Of a DNA stretch of 64,000 nucleotides, positions 26,953 through 35,843 are shown piece after piece (position 1 is the first letter of the stretch; the number at the start of each line of letters is the position of its first letter). Under the pieces are notes generated by a model. That model did not search any database. It worked only from the letters and a program-made list of their open reading frames with translations, and was not told where the DNA came from. The translations under genes were made by a program, and so were the position numbers. This DNA comes from Pontimonas sp964350865 (GTDB lineage Bacteria; Actinomycetota; Actinomycetes; Actinomycetales; Microbacteriaceae), in assembly GCA_964350865.1 (NCBI GenBank), contig CAYGLJ010000002.1:1-64000 (forward strand). The letters are read 5' to 3'.

Positions 26953-27843
26953 ATGGCGCTCTACAAGGTTCTGCTGTACTACTGCTTCACTCCCTTGGCA
27001 GATCCTGACGCCATTCGCTTGTGGCAACGCGATTTATGTGAGTCGTTGGGCTTGGGTGGCCGGATCATCATTGCGCCTCATGGAATCAATGGCACGGTCG
27101 GCGGTGAGATTGGCGCAGTCAAGAAGTACTGGCGAAAAACTCGCGAATATCGAGCATTTCGTGACATCGACTTCAAGTGGAGCGAGGGTAGTGGGCCGGA
27201 GGATTTTCCGAGGTTGAAGGTCCGGGTCCGAGATGAGCTTGTCGGGTTCGGGGCCCCTGAGGAAGTTGTGGTGGGGGAGAACGGTGTCACCAGCGGTGGG
27301 CAACACCTGAGTCCGGAGCAACTCCATGAACTAGTCGCGACTAAACCGGTGACCTTCTTTGACGGTCGCAATAAGTGGGAAGCGGACATTGGCCGATTCA
27401 AGGACGCCATCGTTCCTGACACTCGCACCTCGCATGATTTTGTGCGGGAACTCGACAGCGGAAAATATGACCACCTCAAAAATCAACCCGTAGTCACCTA
27501 TTGCACCGGGGGTGTCCGGTGTGAGGTGCTCTCCGCGATGATGATCAAGCGCGGTTTCCAAGAGGTCTACCAATTGGATGGTGGGATTGTCCGTTATGGA
27601 GAAAAGTATGGGGACTCGGGACTCTGGGAAGGCTCCCTCTACGTTTTTGATAACCGCAAGGCTGTGACGTTTTCGTCGGAAGCAGCAGTGATTGGTCAGT
27701 GTGTTGTGTGCGGAGCTGCATCATCACGAATGCAGAACTGTTCGAGTCTCGCGTGCACTTTTGAGTCAGTTGTGTGCCAAGGGTGCTCAGAACACGACTT
27801 TCTGTGTGAGGAAGACCGCGGGTTGGCGCGCTCCCGCGACTAA
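26953..27843 (+). CDS. trhO: Oxygen-dependent tRNA uridine(34) hydroxylase (rhodanese family)
   Basis: 296 residues from ATG 26953; an AGGA ribosome site lies upstream, and the longer frame runs through the tRNA gene. The N-terminal acylphosphatase-like domain (GRIIIAPHGINGTVGG) and the rhodanese domain with YCTGGVRC (catalytic Cys near 188) are the YceA/TrhO pattern, which makes 5-hydroxyuridine at wobble positions. A C-terminal cysteine-rich region (CVVCGAA, CSSLACTF, VCQGCSEHDFLC) may bind zinc. It ends four bases inside the convergent VIT gene. Confidence 0.88.
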   Translation: MALYKVLLYYCFTPLADPDAIRLWQRDLCESLGLGGRIIIAPHGINGTVGGEIGAVKKYWRKTREYRAFRDIDFKWSEGSGPEDFPRLKVRVRDELVGFGAPEEVVVGENGVTSGGQHLSPEQLHELVATKPVTFFDGRNKWEADIGRFKDAIVPDTRTSHDFVRELDSGKYDHLKNQPVVTYCTGGVRCEVLSAMMIKRGFQEVYQLDGGIVRYGEKYGDSGLWEGSLYVFDNRKAVTFSSEAAVIGQCVVCGAASSRMQNCSSLACTFESVVCQGCSEHDFLCEEDRGLARSRD

Positions 27844-28550
27844 ATCCCTGAGACGCCGAGCGCGGTGCCGATTCCCCAACTTATTGCCAGCGCTAAGGCC
27901 CCGCCGCCCATCACTCTCATAACCGGACGCAGGATGGGGCTCTGTCCCAGGTAAGCGCCAATACCTCCGGTGAGGCCAAGCGCGAGGAGAGATGCCGCGA
28001 ATGTGAGAGGGATGCGCACTGCTTCGGGTCCCAAGAGTATGGCCAGCATGGGTAACGCGGATCCGGCAAGAAAAGACAGCGCTGATGAGATCGCTGCATG
28101 CCAGGGGTTGGTGAGCTCGAGTTCATTGATGCCAAGCTCAGCCTCGAGGTGCGCCGCGACGGCGTCGTGATCAGTGAGTTCGCGAGCGACAGCGGCAGCT
28201 GTTGAGGCACTGAGCCCACGTTGTTGATACAGGTCAGCCAACTCTTGCAACTCAGCCTCAGGGTTGTCTTCAAGCTCTTGACGCTCGCGCTTGATGAGGG
28301 AGGCTTCGCTATCGCGTTGGGACGAGACAGAGACATACTCACCTAAGGCCATCGAGAGCGATCCTGCAATGATTCCGGCCGTGCCGGCAATCAAGATGGG
28401 ACCGGTGTCTGATGTTGCCGCCGCTACACCCACGACGAGAGCGGCAATAGACACAATCCCATCATTGGCACCCAGGACCCCAGCGCGAAGCCAGTTAAGT
28501 CGGGGGGCAAAATTCAGCCGATGGGGCTCAAACTCTTGCTCGGTGGACAC
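27840..28550 (-). CDS. VIT1/CCC1-family metal transporter
   Basis: 236 residues from GTG 28550. The N-terminal helix pair with LRAGVLGANDGIVSIAALVVGVAA, SMALGEYVSVSSQRDSE, and a charged Glu-rich cytoplasmic loop followed by three helices are the pattern of the VIT/CCC1 family, which exports or stores iron and manganese. In plants the loop helices bind metal; the Glu/Gln-rich loop (ERQELEDNPEAELQELADLY region) fits. Start fixed by a leaderless-type -10. Direction of transport and metal are inferred. Confidence 0.85.
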   Translation of the reverse strand: MSTEQEFEPHRLNFAPRLNWLRAGVLGANDGIVSIAALVVGVAAATSDTGPILIAGTAGIIAGSLSMALGEYVSVSSQRDSEASLIKRERQELEDNPEAELQELADLYQQRGLSASTAAAVARELTDHDAVAAHLEAELGINELELTNPWHAAISSALSFLAGSALPMLAILLGPEAVRIPLTFAASLLALGLTGGIGAYLGQSPILRPVMRVMGGGALALAISWGIGTALGVSGI

Positions 28551-28562
28551 CTGAAGAGTCTA
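28551..28562 (-). promoter_or_regulatory. Leaderless-type -10 element of the VIT-family gene
   Basis: On the minus strand TAGACT (28562-28557) precedes GTG 28550 by six bases. Confidence 0.45.
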
Positions 28563-28860
28563 CTGTGAGGGTTTTTTCTCGCGAACGGGGGTCCCTCACT
28601 GCTCGAAGAGCCCCGAGAATCGACACCAAATCCACGATCTCTTGGAGGAGCGCCCCCTACCAGCACTGCCGCAAGCACCCAGGGGTAGCGACGGAGAAAC
28701 CGCATCATTTTTACCATCACTGGGATTCTGTCATGTGACGCGGGTCGGGAACTCCTCGGGGTTCTACACTCATAATGAGCGATGAACTTCCTTCGTCAGG
28801 AGGTTTCTACGCTTGTAGGTCTGGGGTGACGCATCGCAGGCTTTACGACTAAGGAGCGCA
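28563..28860. other. Divergent intergenic region with no convincing gene
   Basis: About 300 bases between two divergent genes. TACACT (28765-28770) is a possible -10 for the gene at 28861, whose ribosome site AAGGAG is at 28851-28856. A minus-strand frame (28720 down to 28514) starts like a membrane peptide but changes to unlikely composition after a run of five C at 28653-28657, and a better-looking continuation lies in another frame. A 25-codon frame (28775-28852) ends on the ribosome site. Neither is supported enough to call. Confidence 0.4.
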
Positions 28861-30033
28861 ATGTCCCTCGACCTCGATGCTTCGGATTATCCGTCACCTC
28901 AGCGACAGCGGGGCTTAAAGGGTCGAGAAACGTTCGTTGTCGCAAGCGTCGCGGTACTTTCGCTGATACTCGGAGCTCTTGTCCAGGTTGTTTTTCCTCC
29001 GGCGCCACGAACACTCATCGTCTTAGCTGAATCCGGAGCGGCATCGGCAGAATCCTTCGGTGACATTTCACTCGCTGTCGACTATGAGTATGTTCCTGGC
29101 CCGGGGCTCTCCGATGCCGAGGGTTCGGGAGCGGTGTATGAACTGTCATTGCAGGGAGATCCACTTGGCCTCCTGACAGAACTCGGCAGTATTTATGGTG
29201 TTGAGGGCGTCGCGGGACCCAGCCAATACTTTGATGAGCAGTGGCCGGGCTACGTTCTTGGGCCAGAAGATTGGAGTGGCCCCACTCTGAACCTCACCTG
29301 GAGTGGCACAGGACCGTGGTACTACAGCAACCCTGCTGCATATCAAGAGCCGACTTGTCGCGAGGTTATTCCCGAGGAAGGGTCTGAGGAGCTGGGAGGT
29401 TTTGAATGCGAGAACCCTGAACCCAGCGGGCCACTCCCCAGCGTCGAGGAAGCCACGACGATGGCGGCGGATTTACTCCAGAAATCAGGACTCGACATCG
29501 TGGAGTCAGACTTGACTGTCTTGGCCAATGATGACTGGGGAGTTGGACTCAGCGCAATCCAGCAACTCGATGGTCGTGATACTGCTCTGGAATGGAGTGT
29601 CTTTTTTGGTCCGGGACCAACCCTCGCCTCGGTGTCTGGTCATTCCGCGACCCCTATCTCCCGAGGAGATTTCACTACCGTGAGCCCCATCGCTGCGGTG
29701 GAGAGACTCGCATCTGGTCAGTGGTGGGGAAGCCCCGCACCTCTTTACCATTCTGGATTTGACAGTGTTTTTGCTGACGGGCTGGTGATGGAGGAACCCT
29801 TCTACCCTGAGCCCGGTGAGGTCATCACACTGACGGTGGAAAGCTCAGAAGTGGCACCGCTACTCGTGTGGGATGCATCGGGAACCGCCTGGCTGGTTCC
29901 CGGTTACATCATGAGACACGGCAGTGAGCCGTGGAACGCGTCAGCGGTAATCTCTCTAGAGGAAGGTGTCATTCAGTTGCCTGAACCCACGATGGTCGAC
30001 ATCATGCCGTTGCCGGAGGGAGAACAATCGTGA
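28861..30033 (+). CDS. Membrane-anchored acidic extracytoplasmic protein, unknown
   Basis: 390 residues from ATG 28861 with a good ribosome site. A cytoplasmic start of about 27 residues precedes one membrane helix (VASVAVLSLILGALVQVVF), then a large acidic domain outside the cell, rich in Gly, Glu, Pro and Trp (for example SGTGPWYYSNPA and a CREVIPEEG/GFECENPEP cysteine pair). The layout recalls anti-sigma-like or sensor proteins found next to ECF sigma genes in related bacteria, but no sigma factor is adjacent. It overlaps the aldo/keto reductase gene by four bases. Function not assignable. Confidence 0.7.
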   Translation: MSLDLDASDYPSPQRQRGLKGRETFVVASVAVLSLILGALVQVVFPPAPRTLIVLAESGAASAESFGDISLAVDYEYVPGPGLSDAEGSGAVYELSLQGDPLGLLTELGSIYGVEGVAGPSQYFDEQWPGYVLGPEDWSGPTLNLTWSGTGPWYYSNPAAYQEPTCREVIPEEGSEELGGFECENPEPSGPLPSVEEATTMAADLLQKSGLDIVESDLTVLANDDWGVGLSAIQQLDGRDTALEWSVFFGPGPTLASVSGHSATPISRGDFTTVSPIAAVERLASGQWWGSPAPLYHSGFDSVFADGLVMEEPFYPEPGEVITLTVESSEVAPLLVWDASGTAWLVPGYIMRHGSEPWNASAVISLEEGVIQLPEPTMVDIMPLPEGEQS

Positions 30034-30989
30034 CGACCCGCAGACTGGGACCGTGGAAGGTCTTTCCGCTGGGGCTGGGATGCATGAATGTTTCGTGGCC
30101 ACGAGGTGCGGCCGTATCAGAGGACACTCGTTATGCCAGCGCGATTCCCGGTATTCATGCGGGACTCGATGCTGGAGTCACTCTTCTGGACACCGCAGAC
30201 ATCTATGCACCCGCGTGGGACCAAGTCGGGCATAACGAGACTTTTGTCGCGGAAGCTCTTCAGATGTGGGAGGCGGAGCCCGCACAGAAAGCTAAGGTCT
30301 TGGTCGCCACCAAAGGTGGAATCACCCGCAGTGACGGCGAAAAATGGGGGCGAAACGGAAGCCTTGATTATCTTGTGGGCGCAGCGGAGCGCTCGCGTGA
30401 ACGCCTCGGTGTTGACGTGATCGATCTGTGGCAGCACCACAGGCTCGACCCGGAACTCCCTTTTGAGACCCAGTTTGAGAATGTCCTCGAGCTCAAGAGT
30501 CGAGGAATTGTCCGGGAAATTGGGGTCTCCAATTACAACGCAGCTCAACTCACCAAAGCCCTCGAGCTAGGGGGTGGTCCCGATGAGGGTGGCCTGATCT
30601 CGGTGCAAAATGAGTTCAGTCCTCTCTATCGTCATGATCGTGAAGTTCTGGAGATCTGTGAAGAGAAGGGCATTGCCTTCCTTCCATGGTCCCCCTTGGG
30701 AGGGTCGAAAAAGGTGAATCGGATCACCTCCGGTGAGGTGGGTTCCTTCGTGAGTATGGCCGAGGAGAAAGCTGTTAGCCCAGAATCATTGGTGCTCGCT
30801 TGGCTGCTCGCCTACTCGCCCGTCATCATCCCGATTCCCGGAGCAACACGGGTTGAAACGATTAGGGACTCTGTGTCGGCCGCGGAGGTCGTCCTCACGG
30901 ATGAGGAGCGAGATGCTCTGAGCGCCTCTCTACCGGAGAGCTTGCCGCGCTCCCCAGAGCTCGAGCCGAGTCCTCCCTGGCGGGACTAA
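30030..30989 (+). CDS. Aldo/keto reductase
   Basis: 319 residues from GTG 30030. The AKR catalytic set is visible: Asp and Tyr in LLDTADIYAP, Lys in VLVATKGG, His in LWQHHRLD. The C-terminal NADPH site includes IPIPGATRVETIRD. Start MTTRRLGPWKVFPLGLGCMN is usual. Typical NADPH-dependent carbonyl reductase of the AKR13/AKR11 style; substrate unknown. Coupled to the unknown membrane protein upstream and ending three bases before the convergent lipoprotein gene. Confidence 0.88.
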   Translation: MTTRRLGPWKVFPLGLGCMNVSWPRGAAVSEDTRYASAIPGIHAGLDAGVTLLDTADIYAPAWDQVGHNETFVAEALQMWEAEPAQKAKVLVATKGGITRSDGEKWGRNGSLDYLVGAAERSRERLGVDVIDLWQHHRLDPELPFETQFENVLELKSRGIVREIGVSNYNAAQLTKALELGGGPDEGGLISVQNEFSPLYRHDREVLEICEEKGIAFLPWSPLGGSKKVNRITSGEVGSFVSMAEEKAVSPESLVLAWLLAYSPVIIPIPGATRVETIRDSVSAAEVVLTDEERDALSASLPESLPRSPELEPSPPWRD

Positions 30990-30992
30990 TGC

Positions 30993-31487
30993 TTACGCTC
31001 CCGAACTGACGGGAGCAATTTCGGCGGCCCCGAGGATGCGCCATCCCTCATCGGTGTTGATCATCTCGTAGTAGTAGGTGAACACCTCACCAGAGACTGT
31101 TCTGACAGTCACCACGGTGTTGCCGAGGTCCCTGGGAAAGAGTACGCAGTCGCTCAGAGTGTGGGAGCGTGACTCGAGAAGACTGGAATAGCCGTCCTGG
31201 ATGACAATTTCAAAAACTTCGAGAGAAACATTCATTTGAAACGATGGAGCCGCCCATGCGTAGGCCGCGGCGAAGTCACCGGCCCGGAGCGCGTCGATTT
31301 GAGCACCGATGGATTCGCCCATGTCCCGCTCGTTAGCCACATCACACGGTGCAGGAGCGCTCAAAGGCGCCGTCTCAGAGGTTTCTTGCTCACTCTGTGG
31401 CTCCGCGGGAGGCGGGTTGGAAGAGTCCTCAGAAGCACAGCCGCCCAGCACGAGTGCAGAGAGCACTACTCCCAGTAGCAGTTTCAC
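30993..31487 (-). CDS. DUF4864-type lipoprotein
   Basis: 164 residues. Start GTG 31487 is five bases after GAGGGGG; a TTG at 31490 is the alternative. A lipobox LVLGGC near residue 17 marks lipid attachment, followed by a Ser/Glu/Pro-rich linker and a globular domain with IGAQIDALRAGDFAAAYAWAAPSFQ and FEIVIQDGYSSLLE, which matches the DUF4864 pattern (a NTF2-like fold). Divergent from the MMPL transporter. Role unknown. Confidence 0.78.
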   Translation of the reverse strand: MKLLLGVVLSALVLGGCASEDSSNPPPAEPQSEQETSETAPLSAPAPCDVANERDMGESIGAQIDALRAGDFAAAYAWAAPSFQMNVSLEVFEIVIQDGYSSLLESRSHTLSDCVLFPRDLGNTVVTVRTVSGEVFTYYYEMINTDEGWRILGAAEIAPVSSGA

Positions 31488-31558
31488 CAAGACCCCCTCT
31501 CACGCTTACTCTCCCAAAGCCAACTGGACGTTTGCGGAGTGGGACCCTCATTCAGGAG

Positions 31559-31571
31559 TAAGTTTTGTGAT
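31559..31571 (+). promoter_or_regulatory. Leaderless-type -10 element for the MMPL gene
   Basis: TAAGTT (31559-31564) is followed by seven bases and GTG 31572. An AGGAG further upstream (31554-31558) is too far away to be a good ribosome site. Confidence 0.35.
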
Positions 31572-33695
31572 GTGAACGCCATTATTCGCTTTATTACCGG
31601 GCCCAAGACCGCATGGGTCACTCTTCTCATTGGATTGATTTTTGCCGTCCTGTCCTTCACGGTATTTGCCGCTGAAGAGACCAACGTCAGCCCGGACAAC
31701 GGCCTCCCTGATGACTCGGAAGTGATTCTGGTCGAACAAGCGCTTGCCGATATGCCCGGATCAGAAGGCACGGCCGCGGTCGTCGTTTTGGCAAAGTCAT
31801 CGGGCGAGTTCACTGATGACGACATTGTGTGGTTGCAGGGTGAATTTGACCCGATGATTCAGATGCCTTCTGGGGGTGCGAACGAGCTTTTTACCGAGTA
31901 CAGCAACGTCGAGGTGATGGGAGAACTCTTCGTTCCCCCTGCCACCATTTCGGAGGACAACACGACGGCAGTGCTGACCATTCCGATGGACGAAATTGAT
32001 GACGTCGACGAGCAGGCTGAGCGCATTGCGGAAATCAGAGCAATCGCGGCCGAGAATGTGCCCGCGGGAATTGAGCCCTACGTCACCGGCCCCGAAGGTT
32101 TCCAGGTCGACCTAGCTGGGGTGTTTGCCGGGGCAGACTTCACACTGCTCCTGGCCACCGTCCTCATTGTGATTTTCCTTCTCCTGGTGACATACCGGAG
32201 CCCCATCCTCTGGATTGTTCCCTTGCTCGTGGTCGGAACCGCAGACGGCATGGCCGGTCAGATTGGTCGCAATGTCGCAGCGTTCTTCAATATCACCGCA
32301 GATGGCTCGATCACGGGAATCCTCTCCGTCCTGGTCTTTGGGGCCGGCACCAACTATGCCCTGCTGCTGATTGCCCGATACAAAGAAGAACTCCTCACGG
32401 TCGAAGACCGGCATGAGGCGATGACACGAGCAGTGAAGGGTGCAGGCCCGGCGATTCTCGCGTCAGGTGGAACAGTGGCGCTGGCTTTGCTCACCTTGAG
32501 TTTTGCGGAGCTCGGCGGCAACAGAGCCCTGGGGTTGGTGTGCGCCAGCGGAATTGTGGTCGCCATGATTGCCGCACTCGGTGTTCTGCCCGCGGCCATT
32601 GTGGTCTTTGGGCGTGGCTTGTTCTGGCCCTTCGTTCCAAAATTTGGCGGGGTGAATAAGTCTGAAACCGGCTGGTGGGCAAAGCTCGGTAAGGGAGTGA
32701 GTAAGCGCCCCGTCACCGTCGCCATTCTCGGCATTGCAGTCCTGGGAGGACTGAGCGTCGGGGCTTCCGGTATCACTATCGGGCTTCCCGAGACGGAGCA
32801 ATTCCGGGTAAAGCCGGAGGCTGTCACCGGTATCGAGGTCTTGGCAGAAGCGTTCCCCGCGGGCGCGAGTGCTCCTACCCAGGTTATTGCCGTCAACGAC
32901 CGAGCGGACGATGTTGTCGATGCTGCTCTCGCGTCCCCACTCGTGGCATCCGCGGAGATTGTGAACCAGAACGATGACTTCTCCCGCATAGATGTGGTCC
33001 TCGATGCCGAGGGTGGCAGCGAGGAAGCATACGGCGCAATCGAGACTCTTCGGGAGAACGTTCAAGCAGTTCCCGGGGCCAATGCCCTGGTGGGAGGTGA
33101 CGACGCCACCCGTCTCGCGGTCAAGCAGGCGTATGAGAGGGACCAGCTGCTGGTGATTCCGCTCATCCTGGTCCTGGTGTTCATTGTGCTGGTTCTGCTT
33201 CTGAAGGCACTGGTGGCGCCGATTCTGCTTCTGGGAAGCGTGGTGCTGTCCTTCTTCTCTGCGATGGGAGCAGCCTGGCTGATTTTCCAGAACGTGTTTG
33301 GGATGTCGGGTCTGGACTTCAGTGTCTTCCTGTATTCCTTCTTGTTCCTCGTGGCGTTGGGTGTCGATTACAACATCTTCTTGGTCTCGAGGGCTAGAGA
33401 GGAGTCCGCAAACTTGGCGACAACGACACGTCAACCAACCCGCCAGGCGATGATCAAGGCACTGGGAGCGACTGGTGGGGTCATTACCAGTGCTGGAATC
33501 TTGTTGGCCGCGGTTTTTGCTGTCTTGGGCGTCCTGCCGCTGATTGCCTTGTTCCAGATTGGCATCATCGTCGGTATCGGTGTGCTGATCGACACTTTGC
33601 TCGTGCGTACCGTGGTGGTTCCAGCTCTTGCCTTCATCACGGGGGATTCTTTCTGGTGGCCGCGGAAGAAGCTCACGGCCAGTAAGTTCTCCTGA
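31572..33695 (+). CDS. MMPL-family (RND-type) membrane transporter
   Basis: 707 residues from GTG 31572 (the frame is open to 31539). Two repeats, each with one helix, a large extracytoplasmic porter domain and a block of five or six helices, as in YdfJ/MmpL proteins. The Asp-containing signature GVDYNIFLVSRAREE in the second block is the family's proton-relay motif; the first block has GAGTNYALLLIARYKEEL. Likely exports a lipid or small hydrophobic molecule using the proton gradient. Its stop codon shares a base with the ATG of the dimethylargininase gene. Confidence 0.9.
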   Translation: MNAIIRFITGPKTAWVTLLIGLIFAVLSFTVFAAEETNVSPDNGLPDDSEVILVEQALADMPGSEGTAAVVVLAKSSGEFTDDDIVWLQGEFDPMIQMPSGGANELFTEYSNVEVMGELFVPPATISEDNTTAVLTIPMDEIDDVDEQAERIAEIRAIAAENVPAGIEPYVTGPEGFQVDLAGVFAGADFTLLLATVLIVIFLLLVTYRSPILWIVPLLVVGTADGMAGQIGRNVAAFFNITADGSITGILSVLVFGAGTNYALLLIARYKEELLTVEDRHEAMTRAVKGAGPAILASGGTVALALLTLSFAELGGNRALGLVCASGIVVAMIAALGVLPAAIVVFGRGLFWPFVPKFGGVNKSETGWWAKLGKGVSKRPVTVAILGIAVLGGLSVGASGITIGLPETEQFRVKPEAVTGIEVLAEAFPAGASAPTQVIAVNDRADDVVDAALASPLVASAEIVNQNDDFSRIDVVLDAEGGSEEAYGAIETLRENVQAVPGANALVGGDDATRLAVKQAYERDQLLVIPLILVLVFIVLVLLLKALVAPILLLGSVVLSFFSAMGAAWLIFQNVFGMSGLDFSVFLYSFLFLVALGVDYNIFLVSRAREESANLATTTRQPTRQAMIKALGATGGVITSAGILLAAVFAVLGVLPLIALFQIGIIVGIGVLIDTLLVRTVVVPALAFITGDSFWWPRKKLTASKFS

Positions 33696-34486
33696 TGTCT
33701 GAGCGTTCGTTTCGGTTTACTCACGCCATCACCCGGCGTCCCCCGCTGAGTGCCGTTCATGGGTTGCGAGCTGAGGATGTGGGAAACCCCGACATCGATA
33801 CCTTGATGCGGCATCACGATGCATATATTCGGGCATTGCGCCAAGCCGGTGTTGAGGTCAGCGTTCTTGATGCTCTCGAGGAGTTTCCTGACTCACTTTT
33901 TGTGGAGGATACGACATTGTGTCTTCCGGAGGGCGCTGTTGTCTTGCGACCTGGAGCACCGAGCCGTTTTGGAGAATCGATGGCGATGGCTCCCCATGTC
34001 CGCGATATGTATTCGGACGTCCGCGAACTCTCCGGTCCCGGATTTATTGAAGGTGGAGACATCTTGACCACCGAGACAGAGATTTTGGTAGGAAGATCGG
34101 ATCGGACGAACGTCGAAGGGATATCGGAGCTCCGTGACGCAGTATCGGGCTGGGGCTATACCGTTCGAGAGGTGAAGACTCCTCCTGGGGTTTTGCATTT
34201 CAAGTCTGACTGTTCCCTGCTCGATGGCTCCACGATTCTGTCCACTCCGCGCCTCAGCGCAAGCGGCTGTTTCGAGGGCTACACCGTGGTGGATGTTGCT
34301 GAGGGTGAAGAACCAGCCGCAAATAGCATCCGGGTTAACGATGTCGTCTTTATGCCCGCGGGTTTCCCCGTCACCACCGAGCGGGTTCGCGAGGCCGGCT
34401 TCGTGGTGATCGAATTAGATAACTCCGAGTGCCAGAAAATCGACGGTGGCTTGTCGTGCTTGTCTCTGCGGTTTAGTCCGAGCTAG
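33695..34486 (+). CDS. ddaH: Dimethylargininase (DDAH)
   Basis: 263 residues, guanidine-modifying superfamily. DDAH hydrolyses N-omega-methylated arginines to citrulline and methylamines. Visible: FVEDTTLCLPEGAVVLRPGAPSR with the conserved acidic pair, GFIEGGDIL, catalytic His in VLHFKSDCSLLDG near 168, and nucleophilic Cys in GGLSCLSLR at about 255. Arginine deiminase is an alternative but those are about 410 residues long. Co-translated with the MMPL gene; the convergent neighbour overlaps by four bases. Confidence 0.85.
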   Translation: MSERSFRFTHAITRRPPLSAVHGLRAEDVGNPDIDTLMRHHDAYIRALRQAGVEVSVLDALEEFPDSLFVEDTTLCLPEGAVVLRPGAPSRFGESMAMAPHVRDMYSDVRELSGPGFIEGGDILTTETEILVGRSDRTNVEGISELRDAVSGWGYTVREVKTPPGVLHFKSDCSLLDGSTILSTPRLSASGCFEGYTVVDVAEGEEPAANSIRVNDVVFMPAGFPVTTERVREAGFVVIELDNSECQKIDGGLSCLSLRFSPS

Positions 34487-35766
34487 CGCTCTTCAAGGCC
34501 CCAGGCCTGGCCATAACCACCCTCGGATTCTGGCTGAGCCATGAGCTCCAGGAAGGGCTTCGCGTCGAATGCTTCTGGCCCATGCACACCTGAGCCTGTC
34601 CAGACACCGGCGGCAAGAAGCTCCAGTGCCACGGCAGGGGCGAGAGCTGTCTGCCACACGACGCACTGGGCGTCGTAGTGTTCCATAGTCCAGGCGTTAT
34701 CAATGGCGTGATAGAGGAAGACTTCCCGCGGAGCACCATCTTTTCCTAAGCCGGTCACCCAGGTTCCCGCACACGTGGTGCCGCTCATGCGATCACCCAA
34801 TGTGGCGGGGTCGGGCAACACAGCAGCTACCAGATCACGCGGAGCCACTGTGGCAACGGAACGCTTGCCCTCGGCGTCGGGTGCGGTGCGCACTGATGTC
34901 GGGGTGATCGAATCCAAGCCGAGCAGATTCAGAGTTCTCAGCACTCCAATGAATTCCTCACCGAGCCCGTACTTGAAGGTCACCCGCTTCGCATCGAGAT
35001 AGCGGGGGACGAGCGAGACCTCTTCATGCTCGACATTGACGCATTCGACCGGACCAATACCCGCGGGGAAGGTGAAGACTTCAGGCTCACTAAAGGGAGC
35101 CGTGGTGAACCAGCCTTTCTCTTTTTCCCAAATGAGGGGAGGGTTGAGGCACTCTTCGATCGTCGTCCAAATGCTGAACGAGGGCGCGAAAATTTCGCGC
35201 CCGTTCTCATCAGTCACTACGAGGTTTGCCCCATCGCGGACGCCAATCTCGTCAATCTCGCTAAAGAGGTGATCGGCAGCGTATTTGGCGAAGACATCCG
35301 AAATTCCAGGCTCCACACCCATTCCGACCAATGCCAGACGCCCTGCTTTCTCCCACTCCGACGCCTTTTCAAACTGATAGTCCCCAAGCTTGATGTGGGG
35401 AGTGGTGTGGGGATCAGTGGGGTGGGCCTTGGAGAGACTCATGGCCATGTCCATGTAGTCGGCCCCGGCGGCCAGCGCGCCATCAAAGATGCTCTCCACG
35501 AACGATGGTTCGACAGCATTCATCACGATGGTCGATCCGTGTGCGCGAGCAGCATCGGTCACGTTCGAGGGCTGTGAGGCGTCTATCTGGGTTGCACTGA
35601 ATCGGGGGTGAGCCTCGGGAAAGCGGTTTCCAATCCACGCCACCACAGATTCCGCACGCGAGAGGTCGTAGTCAGCGACAACTACTGACTCGTAGAAGTC
35701 ACGTGTCGCCAGGAGTTTCGCGAGAGAGTTACCAACGCCACCGGCACCAACAAGCAGAATTTTCAT
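34483..35766 (-). CDS. Saccharopine dehydrogenase-family protein
   Basis: 427 residues. An N-terminal Rossmann motif (ILLVGAGGVGNSLAKLLA) and the LYS9-like pattern MNAVEPSFVESIFDGALAAGADYMDMA, VGMGVEPGISDVFAKYAADH identify the saccharopine/carboxynorspermidine dehydrogenase superfamily. A tetrameric NADP-dependent reductase is expected; lysine degradation or polyamine synthesis are the known roles, but nothing in the neighbourhood decides between them. Leaderless-type start. Confidence 0.8.
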   Translation of the reverse strand: MKILLVGAGGVGNSLAKLLATRDFYESVVVADYDLSRAESVVAWIGNRFPEAHPRFSATQIDASQPSNVTDAARAHGSTIVMNAVEPSFVESIFDGALAAGADYMDMAMSLSKAHPTDPHTTPHIKLGDYQFEKASEWEKAGRLALVGMGVEPGISDVFAKYAADHLFSEIDEIGVRDGANLVVTDENGREIFAPSFSIWTTIEECLNPPLIWEKEKGWFTTAPFSEPEVFTFPAGIGPVECVNVEHEEVSLVPRYLDAKRVTFKYGLGEEFIGVLRTLNLLGLDSITPTSVRTAPDAEGKRSVATVAPRDLVAAVLPDPATLGDRMSGTTCAGTWVTGLGKDGAPREVFLYHAIDNAWTMEHYDAQCVVWQTALAPAVALELLAAGVWTGSGVHGPEAFDAKPFLELMAQPESEGGYGQAWGLEER

Positions 35767-35778
35767 GCTTCAACGCTA
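35767..35778 (-). promoter_or_regulatory. Leaderless-type -10 element of the saccharopine dehydrogenase-like gene
   Basis: On the minus strand TAGCGT (35778-35773) precedes ATG 35766 by six bases. Confidence 0.45.
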
Positions 35779-35843
35779 GTGCGAAAGGGTCTACTTTGTC
35801 CCCACCGCCGTTACGGCTTCAGTTCGGGTGAGAACAGTAGGCA

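Noticed and set aside
28514..28720. Minus-strand 68-residue frame upstream of the VIT gene, with a possible frameshift at five C (28653-28657)
   Set aside because: The start looks like a membrane peptide and another frame continues plausibly, but the combined sequence overlaps the VIT promoter hexamer and start codon and has no ribosome site. Resequencing or conservation would be needed to revive it.
28775..28852. 25-codon upstream frame whose TAA overlaps the ribosome site of the gene at 28861
   Set aside because: The only good -10 (TACACT) would start transcription at or after its ATG, and the peptide has no leader-like feature such as a run of one amino acid.
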